This document shows positions 36,401-43,810 of a stretch of DNA of 59,078 bases, in pieces. This DNA comes from Atopobium sp. UBA1382 (lineage in GTDB: Bacteria > Actinomycetota > Coriobacteriia > Coriobacteriales > Atopobiaceae), in NCBI GenBank assembly GCA_002305805.1, contig DBQY01000016.1:112251-171328 (forward strand). The letters are read 5' to 3'. The translations under genes and the position numbers were made by a program. Position 1 is the first letter of the stretch. The number at the start of each line of letters is the position of its first letter. The notes under the pieces were generated by a model, which was not told the DNA's origin, did no database searches, and was given only the letters and a program-made list of their open reading frames with translations.

Positions 36401-39400
36401 GACATCGAGCTCACGGTGTACGGCACGAACGGCGACATCTACGCCGTGTGGAAGGATACGAACGCCGTCGCGTCGAGCACCGTGTGGCCGGGCGGCAAGA
36501 AGAACGGCGGCGAGACGGTGATGACGGGTGATAACGCCGGCTACATCGTCGGCCTGCCCGCCGGAACCTACACCGTGGAAGAGACGGGCGAGGTGCCCGA
36601 GGGCTATGCCAAGGCACCGACCGTGACCATCACGATCGCGAGCAACGGCAAGGTGAGCGCGACCCAGAGCGGCAACAATGCCGTGCTCGAGGTCGAGGGC
36701 ACGAACCCCAGCGGTATCATCACGGTGAACGTCGAGGACCCGGTGCTCCGCGGCCACCTGCGCCTCACGAAACACGTGTCCGATGACGGTGCCTACGGGG
36801 GCACGAATGACGCCGCACTCGCGGGCGCTACGTTCAGCCTGTACCGCGTCGACATGGATGGCGACGACAAGGATGAGCTCATTGCAAGCGGGCTCACGTC
36901 GAATAGCCAAGGCGTTGTGTACACGCGCAACTTCACCAACGTTTCCATCGAGACCAGGAGCACCGCGGGCGAAGACCTCACCTACGGCGGTAAGTACGAG
37001 AAACTCTCCGACGGCCTGCCGGCTGGCGAGTACTACTTCGTGGAGACCGCCACGACCTCCGGTGCCGTGATGCCGGACGAGGCGAACGCGAAGTCCGCCA
37101 CGCTTACGATCACGCAGGACACGCACTTCGCGTTCACGAACGCGCCGGTTGCCACCACCATGGGCAACGAGCGCTTCAACGCGAACGTGGTGCTGCATAA
37201 GTTCGATACGCTGACGAACGAACCCATCCAGGGCGCGAAGTTCCAGGTGGATTACACGCCGTCCGATGGCAGCACGGGTTGGGTCGACCGCGAGTTCACG
37301 ACGGATGCCAACGGCCGGCTCAAGCTCGAGAACCTCAAGAAGGGCACGTACGTCATCACCGAGGTCTCCAACACGGGCTACGTTTCGAATGGCTTCCATG
37401 CGACGTTTAAGCTCACCGACGCCAACGACGATGAGACCTATGACATCAAGAACATCGCCGACGGCGCGGATATCAGCTTTACCGTGACGAGCGGTGCGGA
37501 CGACTTCGTCGATGGCCAGGGCATCCCCAACGTGCCGCAGCGCGGATCGGTGACGATCGCCAAGACCGGCAAGGGCGGCGGTGCGCTCAACGGCGCGACG
37601 TTCGAGCTGCAGCGCCTGGGCGACGATGGCAAGACGTGGGAGACCGTTGTCAGCGGCCTTGTGACCGGCAACACCTACAAGCTTAACGACCGTAACGCCG
37701 CGCTCGACGGCGCGGGTACGGCGGGCGTCGACGGCCAGATCAAGGTCGAAAACGTGCTTTGGGGCACGTACCGCTTCGTGGAGACCGAGCCGGCGGACGG
37801 GTACTTCAACTACACCGATTCCGCGACCGCGGATGACCACCGCGTGACGAGCGGTAACCTCACCATCGATCGCACGCATCTGAACCCGTCGCTCACCGGT
37901 GGGAACGCTGTCCGCAACACGCCGACGAGCCTCGAGATCAACAAGGCCAACGATGTGCGTCAACCGCTCGCCGGTGCCGAGTTCCAGATTGCGGCGGTGA
38001 ACGGATCCGAATTCGCTGATCCGGATGCCTTTGCCGCGGGCACCTACGACGAGGCAACGAAGACCGTGACGCTCACGACCGATTCCACCGGTCACATCGA
38101 GCTCATCGGCCAGCTTGTCGTGGGCGGCACGTATACCATCTACGAGAGCAAGGCACCAAGTGGCTATGACCCGGCGGACGCCGTACTCACTGTGGTGGTG
38201 CAGGAGGACGGTTCGCTTGATGTGCAGGGCGGCCTGCCCGAGAACGGCCCCTACGACTGGGCGGATCTGAACGAGGACGGCAATGCGGATAACGCCTACT
38301 CCTTCATGGTGACGAACATACATGAGGAGATCGACATCCTGAAGGTGGACGACGAGGGCGATGCGCTCGAAGGCGCTGAGTTCACGCTCACCGGCTTGTG
38401 CATGGATAACAACACGAGCCACACCTACACCACCGATGAGGACGGTTACATCCACGTTGACGCCGGCCTCATGGGCGGCGTGCGCTACGAGCTTCGCGAG
38501 TTCAAGCCCGCCGACGGCTATGCCCAGTTGGAGGAGTCGCTCTACTTCATGATGGATGAGCGCGGCGAGATCGTGGTGACGGACGCACAGCAGAACCAGC
38601 TCGATGAGGAAGATTATCCCAAGGGGTATGCGGTGAACGACAACCGCATCTCGCTTACTGTGGAGAACGAGCCCGTCAAGCTGCAGATTACCAAGCGCGC
38701 GCCCGCCGGCGAGAACGGCGAACCGGGCAAGACGCTCCCGTGGGCGGAGTTCTCCATCACACCGGTGGACGACTCGAAGTTTGCTGCCGGCGCTGACCCG
38801 ACCGCACCGCAGACGATGCGGACCGGTGAAGACGGCACGCTCAGCATGACCGCTTGGCTCATCGTGGGCAACGAGTACGACATCACCGAGACCAAGGCAC
38901 CCGAGGGCTACGAGCGCGTCGCGGGAACCATGCGCATCCGCGTGGAGGAAGACGGTTCTATCAGCGTGGTCGGGTCGGTGAACGAGGACGGTAGCATAAC
39001 GCCTGCACCGCCCACGGGCTACACGAAGGTCGACGATAACACCTTCGAGGTTTCCGTGGTGAACGAACCCATCGAGATCAACATCGAGAAGGTGGGATCG
39101 AACGATACCGCAACCGGTCTTGAAGGCGCCGAGTTCGAGGTCACGGGCGTGTTCGCCGGTACCGGCGGACAGGAGGATCGCACCGAGACCCGCACCTTCA
39201 CCACGGGCGAGGACGGCCGAATTGACATCGAGGCCGAGCTCATCAGCGGCGAGCGGTACACGATTCGCGAGATCGTCGCGCCGGCTGGCTATGAGCTGCT
39301 CGAGGGCGAACTGACCGTTCAGGTCGCCGAGGACGGCACGCTTGAGATCGTGGGCGACGCACCTGCTGGTTACACCCTTGCCGATGGTTACGCGACCATC

Positions 39401-40273
39401 TTCGCTGTGGACGAACCGCTGCGCATCTCCTTCGTCAAGACCGATGAAGAGGGCGGCGCGCTTGCGGGCGCGACCTTCAGCATCGCTCCGGCGGGCGACG
39501 GTGCGACCTTCCCCGACGGTTCGGCGAGCAAGACGTTCACCTCGAATGAGAACGGATTGGTCTTCGAGGATCTACAGCTCACGGGTTCTGCCGAGGGCAC
39601 GGAGTACGTCGTCACCGAGCTCTCCGCGCCTGACGGCTACGAGGTTGCCCCCGCCTTCACGATTCTCGTGTTCGATGATGGCCACGTGGAACTGGGAGAC
39701 GTGCCCGAGACCATCGCCGGTGCGGTGAACGTGGATGCCGACGGCACTACGGTCTCTCTCGCCGACACGCGCATCGAGGCGCGCATCGTCAAGGTCTCCA
39801 CGAGAGGCGACGCGCTTGCGGGTGCCGAATTCGCCCTGACGGGTCGCTTTGCGGACGGTTACGGCACGCGGGCCGTGACGGTTGGCGAGGACGGCACGGC
39901 CGCCCTGGAGAGCCTGGTCGCAGGCGAGACGTACACCGTTCGCGAGACCGCCGCGCCCGAGGGCTATGACCTCATCGAAGGTGAGTGGAGCTTCACGGTG
40001 GCACCCGACGGAACCCTTTCCGGTGAGGCGACGGGCTCCGCGCCGACGTTCTTCTCGGCCGGAGAGTGTGGCTACCTGGTGGACGACGACGGTGTGACGC
40101 TGCGCGCCGTTGACGCGCCCACCCCGCCCGATGAGGTGACGGGCTCCACGCCCAAGACGGGTGACGTGACGAACCGGCTGATTCCGGTGGCGTTCGGCGC
40201 GGCGGGCCTCGCGGTCATCGCGGGCGCGCTCGCGTTCCGGCGCGCGACCCGACGTGAGGAGCGGGATCGATAG
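30449..40273 (+). CDS. Cna-B/SpaA repeat stalk and wall anchor of the giant adhesin
   Basis: In the same frame as the preceding part; open from 30362. First possible restart is GTG 30449, without a ribosome site and in the middle of a domain, so it is probably not translated alone. About eleven Cna-B-like modules open with a Lys-x-Trp motif (VIKQWKDGDD, IEKTWNDQG, VEKQWNDGDD, GTKTWVDF, ATKTWAGDD) where Lys usually forms an isopeptide bond. About ten SpaA/prealbumin-type modules follow (LAGAEFQI, LEGAEFTLTG, LAGATFSI, with GY.L ends). The C-terminus is TPKTGD, hydrophobic segment, RRATRREERDR: a sorting signal with Thr in place of Leu in LPXTG. Complete read-through protein: about 3,909 aa. 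Confidence 0.8.
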   Translation: MYYAYFEDPTDTTSGKDYYQPAYNNSASPSHGSSVDKLYDGGAMTIRPVGTTSYDATKVWLDGENSDERPAASFTLWRYSTNGSPATASQVQMNAIDGSGTAAEGIEYVTIEIPEGSEDTIDLGKLLAEQYGGQGADILSSLPKYDPDGYPYIYALREDTGLSSNYEVVFGSVDSQGNETDTQPNYTDADGVQQKLDQPDRSNDPFIYNDGTITNRLTGTVTVEATKTWEIAAFQDSLDTVTVTFTAQSRLASSTSDADWQDTDTTIGVDGWKAETLSQTFSGTFDQYDSQGRELEYRWIETGISIDGEPVEFERDGAGGGSFTLTLENMEGEPEDLAFTSTFEEATDPDGTDTITNTFDNTTYERVDKFWKQPDGTMAQIKPQGADAYGKDPEDLNTDGIATVQLFQDGVLIGTFEMDGTVDASATDIKNLPGATYQETSSYHLDFEDLPKYNPENGVRYTYLVLETPKDGWHVDRVYDAETHTTTINNTIGVGEGSEIRVIKQWKDGDDSSHRLPVVVDLVAVKSMTAKQNIDPATDELYHYEPGDIVVEDIVLTAGESWYAEVDVPIGNVDYTYFKVVERGMGVVEQEDGSIEPQYPAVTYEEARDVYKGITDDLAWINTAWEYMSTKDAVRIATEDHVYRTTAGEDAAPTYLEDMQAVTASNRRLGIFDLTIEKTWNDQGEHDRPQAELVVSCLENDGAFGVDDRGGITVSAGGANANTLPVVDNEDNQLSTGVDSIYRVEDGKLIITVDTADDEYSSTYYIHGLPKYDGNGLVVHYDVEERWTDQNDEYVYTKTVRDYKVGTRHFHDNQTIEFTNTRQGTRTVTFNKEWQDRYVNESLRQRPDIYLTLYRVTVGVDDEGNLTYSDPEQVDGYVQYLWTGTPDTEDPQYEQSCSIANLPAYDENGSEYIYYASESMAADGSALDYADVKFSYEGMTALHEEASEPQAVKVPNAEQDSDDPTENGTGWAIHENGTFVNSLTDNLVARGTKLWEDVPANVNQGATGTMLTATDLPEITVYLQQRVQGEDTWPSLRFKVAEDGSWSFADGAEAIAWTSDLEQVTTNQYSYSMAHTRANTTESVAAAIDEDGPVLSTGEDLLPRYTEDGKIYQYRAVEVVWGLVGQPGGPTAEEIERIDFSKLRDSDDDSIGIYVIEHGETGSFLINNIYTSETGSLTVQKHYTGRDAGDLYPETTFDVYRYYVNADGDKSDAALVDSVTLTNDMLKNGEQLDGLTVTGAGDAETTAQYTFSGLDIYAPDGSYWQYYVVEHNINGYTTTVGGGNLTADKVTGAGQAVDGGVSSGGLCPESGTVEAPEPGGDSGDGTSTSKVTGTVLATDKVAEDGSITPGDTTPDVTFKNEYTPEPVDLTGTKTWVDFNNIFNIRPTAEEFMAGLKVERIDNSETVDLGATGQLQSNDPDGPYYFKVSENEGTNTYTITLSNVDKWSPDGTAYRYRITETLTNMVLDDTDRNAGGYYTTDNAQDPATATSTVNAQSPGSGFRFTNTLEGQATVEKQWNDGDDPYGLRPTTVTVRLQARFTYADGETSAWQDPEVILNNLGYWDAFVSQFESEEAAKAFLEKTLSADTGWRGSWTGLPMGGRGTATGHTGEFFSIEYRAVEVAIGDQKIEQPTSADVTFTYTKADGTVYHPYQPAQDSWTNTANSSATTISNTLETTKISATKTWAGDDANAWGTRGGNEWTVHYLLQRRLESSGDEGWQWLMEYGAEQAELDEPFAEGIVSETISGTVDSAVANWENLPDCDENGTPYEYRVVEQVPGSYDVTDARAELVVEATEPTSGVIYRYYVVDSVEGDAGDTQTFTNTLRTTELTGTKRWDDHGTTLADDLTEADMPDMVLYRATILGNGKFGATENVTNYAGQPDWKGSGETWTFTYTGLPAANENDVDYVYWAVEKTADAPGYYPLYGTDKAASSSGAGGTEVKTEAAAGVTGEQENELITNVATRLTLDKVSDFTPEGADAREDLRDIELTVYGTNGDIYAVWKDTNAVASSTVWPGGKKNGGETVMTGDNAGYIVGLPAGTYTVEETGEVPEGYAKAPTVTITIASNGKVSATQSGNNAVLEVEGTNPSGIITVNVEDPVLRGHLRLTKHVSDDGAYGGTNDAALAGATFSLYRVDMDGDDKDELIASGLTSNSQGVVYTRNFTNVSIETRSTAGEDLTYGGKYEKLSDGLPAGEYYFVETATTSGAVMPDEANAKSATLTITQDTHFAFTNAPVATTMGNERFNANVVLHKFDTLTNEPIQGAKFQVDYTPSDGSTGWVDREFTTDANGRLKLENLKKGTYVITEVSNTGYVSNGFHATFKLTDANDDETYDIKNIADGADISFTVTSGADDFVDGQGIPNVPQRGSVTIAKTGKGGGALNGATFELQRLGDDGKTWETVVSGLVTGNTYKLNDRNAALDGAGTAGVDGQIKVENVLWGTYRFVETEPADGYFNYTDSATADDHRVTSGNLTIDRTHLNPSLTGGNAVRNTPTSLEINKANDVRQPLAGAEFQIAAVNGSEFADPDAFAAGTYDEATKTVTLTTDSTGHIELIGQLVVGGTYTIYESKAPSGYDPADAVLTVVVQEDGSLDVQGGLPENGPYDWADLNEDGNADNAYSFMVTNIHEEIDILKVDDEGDALEGAEFTLTGLCMDNNTSHTYTTDEDGYIHVDAGLMGGVRYELREFKPADGYAQLEESLYFMMDERGEIVVTDAQQNQLDEEDYPKGYAVNDNRISLTVENEPVKLQITKRAPAGENGEPGKTLPWAEFSITPVDDSKFAAGADPTAPQTMRTGEDGTLSMTAWLIVGNEYDITETKAPEGYERVAGTMRIRVEEDGSISVVGSVNEDGSITPAPPTGYTKVDDNTFEVSVVNEPIEINIEKVGSNDTATGLEGAEFEVTGVFAGTGGQEDRTETRTFTTGEDGRIDIEAELISGERYTIREIVAPAGYELLEGELTVQVAEDGTLEIVGDAPAGYTLADGYATIFAVDEPLRISFVKTDEEGGALAGATFSIAPAGDGATFPDGSASKTFTSNENGLVFEDLQLTGSAEGTEYVVTELSAPDGYEVAPAFTILVFDDGHVELGDVPETIAGAVNVDADGTTVSLADTRIEARIVKVSTRGDALAGAEFALTGRFADGYGTRAVTVGEDGTAALESLVAGETYTVRETAAPEGYDLIEGEWSFTVAPDGTLSGEATGSAPTFFSAGECGYLVDDDGVTLRAVDAPTPPDEVTGSTPKTGDVTNRLIPVAFGAAGLAVIAGALAFRRATRREERDR

Positions 40274-40277
40274 ATAG

Positions 40278-40314
40278 TCGCGGGAGGTCGGGTTTCTCGC
40301 CCGGCCTCCCGCAA
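40278..40314 (+). terminator. Hairpin after the giant adhesin
   Basis: GCGGGAGG-CGGG and CCCG-CCTCCCGC form a 12-bp interrupted stem with loop TTTCTCG. No U-run. The HTH gene begins 21 bases later, so partial read-through is possible. Confidence 0.55.
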
Positions 40315-40334
40315 GCACTGAGGAAGAGGCGAAC

Positions 40335-40583
40335 ATGAGCCAGGGCTCTGCGACATCGGGGCACCTCACGCCCACCGAGCGGCTCATTTTGGACTACCTT
40401 GCCAAGTGCGAGGGGCAACCGCGCACGAAGGCGCAGATCGCGGCGGATCTGGGTCGCAACCGCAAGACCATTGACCGGCTCATGGCCCATCTGCGTGCCG
40501 AGGGGCTCATCGTGTCTCAACCCACCTGGAACGAGGACGGCGGGCAACTCGCGAACACCTACCATCTGGGGCGCAGGCCATAG
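40335..40583 (+). CDS. Small winged-helix DNA-binding protein
   Basis: 82 aa. LTPTERLILDYLAKCEGQPRTKAQIAADLGRNRKTIDRLMAHLRAEGLIVSQPTW fits a winged helix: helix-turn-helix at about residues 33-55 followed by a beta wing. No ligand or dimerisation domain is visible, so it may bind DNA as a minimal MarR/ArsR-like repressor. It lies 61 bp after the adhesin in the same direction, suggesting that it regulates that locus or the following ABC gene. Ribosome site GAGGAAGAGG. Confidence 0.75.
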   Translation: MSQGSATSGHLTPTERLILDYLAKCEGQPRTKAQIAADLGRNRKTIDRLMAHLRAEGLIVSQPTWNEDGGQLANTYHLGRRP

Positions 40584-40790
40584 CGCTCGCATCGCTGTCG
40601 GAGTTTGTGGTTGTGCGGTCGATTATGTACGCCCTTCCGCAACCGGCGAAGTAACGTCAGCTTCGTTACCTGCGGAAACGTAGGTGTTGCAGCGCGCCGA
40701 TGTGTCCGGGGGTGTACATAACCGACGCTGCCCCGTCGCGCGCGTGGTACCCTTGCGACCGAATGTCACGCACCAACCAGGGAGTCTCCC
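40584..40790. promoter_or_regulatory. Branched inverted-repeat region upstream of the ABC exporter
   Basis: Nested repeats: GTCGATTATGTAC (about 40618) with GTACATAACCGAC (about 40714), TTCCGC with GCGGAA, and GTAACG with CGTTAC inside. A transcript could fold into a multi-armed structure; alternatively the outer arms are operator half-sites. No ORF. Confidence 0.5.
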
Positions 40791-42536
40791 ATGTTCCGTC
40801 GCTTCCTCACCTACTACCGCGGCCAGCTGCACCTCTTTGTGATCGACATCGTCGCCGCCGTCACCGTGGCGGCCGTTGACCTGGCCTTCCCGCAGATCCT
40901 CCGCAGCCTCGCGGGCGGCCTGTTCACCGAGGGCCCGGACGCGATCCTCGGCGTGCTGGCCTACCTGGCCGTTGGTCTGGTGGCCATGTACGCGCTGCGC
41001 TTTGTGTGCCGCTACTTTGTGATCTATTGGGGTCACGTCATGGGCGCGCGCATGGAGAGCCGCATGCGCGAGGACCTCTTTGACGCCTACGTGCGCCAGA
41101 GCTTCTCGTTCTTTGACCGCAACCGCTCCGGCGACCTCATGAGCCGCCTGGTCTCCGACCTCTTTGACATTTCCGAGGCCGCCCACCACGGACCGGAGTT
41201 TTTGCTGATCGGCGTGGTGGAGATTGCGGGCTCGTTTGTGATCCTCGCCACGATCAACGCTCCGCTCACGGCCGCGCTCGCGCTTATCGCCTGCCTGCTC
41301 GTGGCCTACAACGTGTGGGCCAACGTGCGCATGCGCGCGGTCTACACCGAGAACCGCGTGCGCATCTCCGGCGTGAACTCCCGTCTGGAGGACGCCCTCG
41401 GCGGCATGCGCGTGGTCAAGGGCTTTGCCGCGGAGGACGCAGAGAGCGAGAAGTTCCGTCGCTCCAACGACGCCTACCTGGACTCCAAGACGCGCATGTA
41501 CCGCGCCATGGGCCGCTACCAGGCCGCCATTGCGGTCATGATGGGCGCGCTGAACACCGTGGTGGTGGTCCTGGGCGGCTGGCTGATCGCGCGAGGGCAG
41601 ATGGAGGCGGCGGACCTCGCCACCTACGCGCTCTACATTTCGCTCTTCACCGCGCCGATCACGTCGATCCTGGATTTTACGGAGACCTTCCAGAAGGCGA
41701 TCGCGGGCTTCCGCCGCTTCTGCGAGGTGCTGGACGAGCAGCCGCAGATTCAGGACCGCCCCGGCGCGCGGGCGCTGCGCGTGAGCGAGGGCGCCATCCG
41801 CTACGACAACGTCCATTTTTCCTACTTGCCTAAAAGGGGTCAGACCCCTTTTAGGCAAGATGAGGTGATTCGCGGGCTGACGCTGGACATTCGTCCCGGA
41901 GAGACCATCGCGCTCGTGGGGCCCTCGGGCGGTGGCAAGTCCACCACCTGCGCGCTTCTGCCGCGCTTCTACGACGTGGACGCCGGCTCGATCTCGATTG
42001 ACGGCCAGGACGTGCGCGACGTCACGCAGAGGAGCCTGCGTGAGGCGATCGGACTGGTGCAGCAGGACGTCTACCTCTTCGACGGGACCGTTGCGGAGAA
42101 CATAGCCTACGGCTGCCCGGACGCCACCGCCGACGAGATTCGCCTGGCCGCGCGGCGCGCGAACATCGCTGAGTTCGTGGAGGGCCTGCCCGAAGGCTAT
42201 GAGACGCAGGTCGGCGAGCGCGGCAGCCATCTCTCCGGCGGTCAGAAGCAGCGGATCGCGATCGCGCGCTTGTTTCTCAAGAACCCGCCGATCCTGATCT
42301 TCGACGAGGCCACGAGCGCGCTGGACAACGAGAGCGAGCAGGCCGTCCAGGAGTCGCTCGAGGAGCTCTCGCGCGGGCGCACCACGCTGGTCATCGCGCA
42401 CCGCCTCTCGACGATCCGCCGGGCGGACGAGATCGTCACCATTGAGGACGGCCGCGTGGTGGAGCGCGGCACCCACGAGGAGCTTCTCGCCCGCGGCGGC
42501 ACGTACGCGCGCTATTTCGAGATGCAGTTCGCGTAG
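40791..42536 (+). CDS. ABC exporter, fused membrane and ATPase domains
   Basis: 581 aa half-transporter. Six transmembrane helices (about 15-300), then the nucleotide-binding domain with Walker A GPSGGGKST, signature LSGGQKQR, Walker B ILIFDEATSALD and the switch His in VIAHRLSTI. It is of the MsbA/LmrA multidrug or lipid type and works as a homodimer; substrate unknown. Residues 346-356 (LPKRGQTPFRQ) are encoded by a palindromic insert between FSY and the start of the ATPase domain. The insert is in frame and leaves all motifs intact. ATG 40791. Confidence 0.92.
   Translation: MFRRFLTYYRGQLHLFVIDIVAAVTVAAVDLAFPQILRSLAGGLFTEGPDAILGVLAYLAVGLVAMYALRFVCRYFVIYWGHVMGARMESRMREDLFDAYVRQSFSFFDRNRSGDLMSRLVSDLFDISEAAHHGPEFLLIGVVEIAGSFVILATINAPLTAALALIACLLVAYNVWANVRMRAVYTENRVRISGVNSRLEDALGGMRVVKGFAAEDAESEKFRRSNDAYLDSKTRMYRAMGRYQAAIAVMMGALNTVVVVLGGWLIARGQMEAADLATYALYISLFTAPITSILDFTETFQKAIAGFRRFCEVLDEQPQIQDRPGARALRVSEGAIRYDNVHFSYLPKRGQTPFRQDEVIRGLTLDIRPGETIALVGPSGGGKSTTCALLPRFYDVDAGSISIDGQDVRDVTQRSLREAIGLVQQDVYLFDGTVAENIAYGCPDATADEIRLAARRANIAEFVEGLPEGYETQVGERGSHLSGGQKQRIAIARLFLKNPPILIFDEATSALDNESEQAVQESLEELSRGRTTLVIAHRLSTIRRADEIVTIEDGRVVERGTHEELLARGGTYARYFEMQFA
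41826..41858. repeat. 33-nt palindromic element inside the ABC gene
   Basis: TTGCCTAAAAGGGGTC-A-GACCCCTTTTAGGCAA: two perfect 16-nt arms around one base. It starts on a codon boundary and adds exactly eleven codons. The GGGGTCAGACCCC core resembles dispersed REP-like palindromes found in many bacteria. Confidence 0.9.
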
Positions 42537-42910
42537 GGCGCGCGGAGGCCCGTCCGGAAATCGCTGCGTTTGTCCGCCGCGCGTCTAAGAATCCGCGTCC
42601 TTGTCGCCAGTCCTTCTAAAGAACGCCGCCCTTGTCCGCGGACCGTCTAAGAATCGCGGCCCTTGTCCACGCGCTGGCCGCTCAGTCCGGATAAAGGCCG
42701 CGTTTCCTAGAGCCGTCCCGTACAAGGGCGCCTTTTCCTAGATGCGTCCGCGACAAGCCTCCGTTTTCCTAGAGCCGTCACCCACAAGGGCCGCGATTCT
42801 CAGATCGCGCGCCCCCGCTTGTGGACGTTTCCCGTGACCTGTGCCGGGGTGTTTCTCGGCAGGTCCGCGCTGTATACTTGCGGAGCGAGGCATCAGTCGG
42901 AAGGGGGCGC
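42537..42910. other. 374-bp intergenic region almost filled by repeat array B
   Basis: No gene. 42551-42809 is the repeat array listed next. The remainder (42810-42910) carries the approach to the membrane-protein gene, with GTATACT at about 42871 as a possible -10. Confidence 0.6.
42551..42809. repeat. Intergenic convergent repeat array B (four direct, four inverted units)
   Basis: Direct units of about 25 nt start at about 42551, 42582, 42613 and 42644, a nearly even 31-nt period. Inverted units are at about 42689-42714, 42720-42746, 42751-42777 and 42782-42809, also about 31 nt apart. Consensus CGTCTAaGAAtcGCGgCCcTTGTCC. The unit at 42644 and the final inverted unit share GAATCGCGGCCCTTGT on opposite strands, so the two halves can pair into one long stem. 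Related in design and core to the array at 10621. Confidence 0.8.
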
Positions 42911-43708
42911 ATGTTCAGGAGGCACGTGAACGCTCGCGTGCAGCGCGGCGCGCTCTCGGCCGACGAGGCCGAGGAGCTGTTCTCCACCGTCGACCACACG
43001 GGCCACTCCGACGAGGAGCGCGCACGGCGCCAGCGCGCGCACCGCAAGGAGAAGGGCGTCTCCGTCGACGTTGACCCGCTCTCCGGCGACGACCCCTCCG
43101 GATCCGACGTCAGCCGGGTCATCACGCGCACGGCCGTCACCTTTGTCCTGGTGTTTCTCGTCCTCGTCGTGGCAGGTCAGGTTGCCTTTGGCATCATCCG
43201 CCGTGCCAACACGGCGCACCTCGCGGAGACCGCAAGCGTCCGCACCGTCGCGGACGCGCTGCGTGGCGGCGTGGAGTGGGGCGACGGCTTCACGCAGTTC
43301 CCCGAGGACTTCACCGTGCAGGAGGCGGACGAGAACACCGGCGTCATCGAGGTGGGCGTCGTGGACTCCGGCTCGTCGACCTCGCTCGAGTGCTTCTCGT
43401 CCTCCCAGGTCCAGGCGACCGCGCTCGCGGTCAACGCCCTGCTCAACCCCAACATCGACACCGTGATCTACCACGTGAGCGTCCACGTGGACGAGGACGG
43501 CAACATGCAGCAGTCCAGCCTCTTCGGCTTCTTCAAGCCCACGGGCGACGTCACCTCGTTCATGACCTTCGTCTGGCGAAAGACGCAGTCGGCGACCGGG
43601 GTCAACTTCTCGTGTACGATCACCGGCATCGACGAGTCGCTCCAGGAGGAGCTGCGCGACCAGGTGACCACTTCCTTCACCCCGGTCCAGACGTCGCGCG
43701 CAAACTAG
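42911..43708 (+). CDS. Single-pass membrane protein of unknown function
   Basis: 265 aa: a charged cytoplasmic N-terminus of about 70 residues (MFRRHVNARVQRGALSADEAEELF...), one transmembrane helix (AVTFVLVFLVLVVAGQVAFGII, about 76-97) and a folded extracellular domain (TVADALRGGVEWGDGFTQFPEDF...). No family recognised. ATG 42911 follows GAAGGGGG. It is followed by another single-pass protein, suggesting an envelope-related pair. Confidence 0.72.
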   Translation: MFRRHVNARVQRGALSADEAEELFSTVDHTGHSDEERARRQRAHRKEKGVSVDVDPLSGDDPSGSDVSRVITRTAVTFVLVFLVLVVAGQVAFGIIRRANTAHLAETASVRTVADALRGGVEWGDGFTQFPEDFTVQEADENTGVIEVGVVDSGSSTSLECFSSSQVQATALAVNALLNPNIDTVIYHVSVHVDEDGNMQQSSLFGFFKPTGDVTSFMTFVWRKTQSATGVNFSCTITGIDESLQEELRDQVTTSFTPVQTSRAN

Positions 43709-43810
43709 TTGCACCTTTTTGCGCCGCTTGTGGAAAGGTTCTCCCGATGAGGACCCCTCTACCCGGCGCGTCATGCTACCGTGTTGACGAATAGGACGAA
43801 GGAGGCCTCA

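Noticed and set aside
30674..38455. Very long open frames on the minus strand, antisense to the adhesin (about 1,195 and 1,090 codons)
   Set aside because: They mirror the codon structure of the sense gene in GC-rich DNA. Their translations are low-complexity Arg/Val/His/Leu with no domains, ribosome sites or sensible starts.
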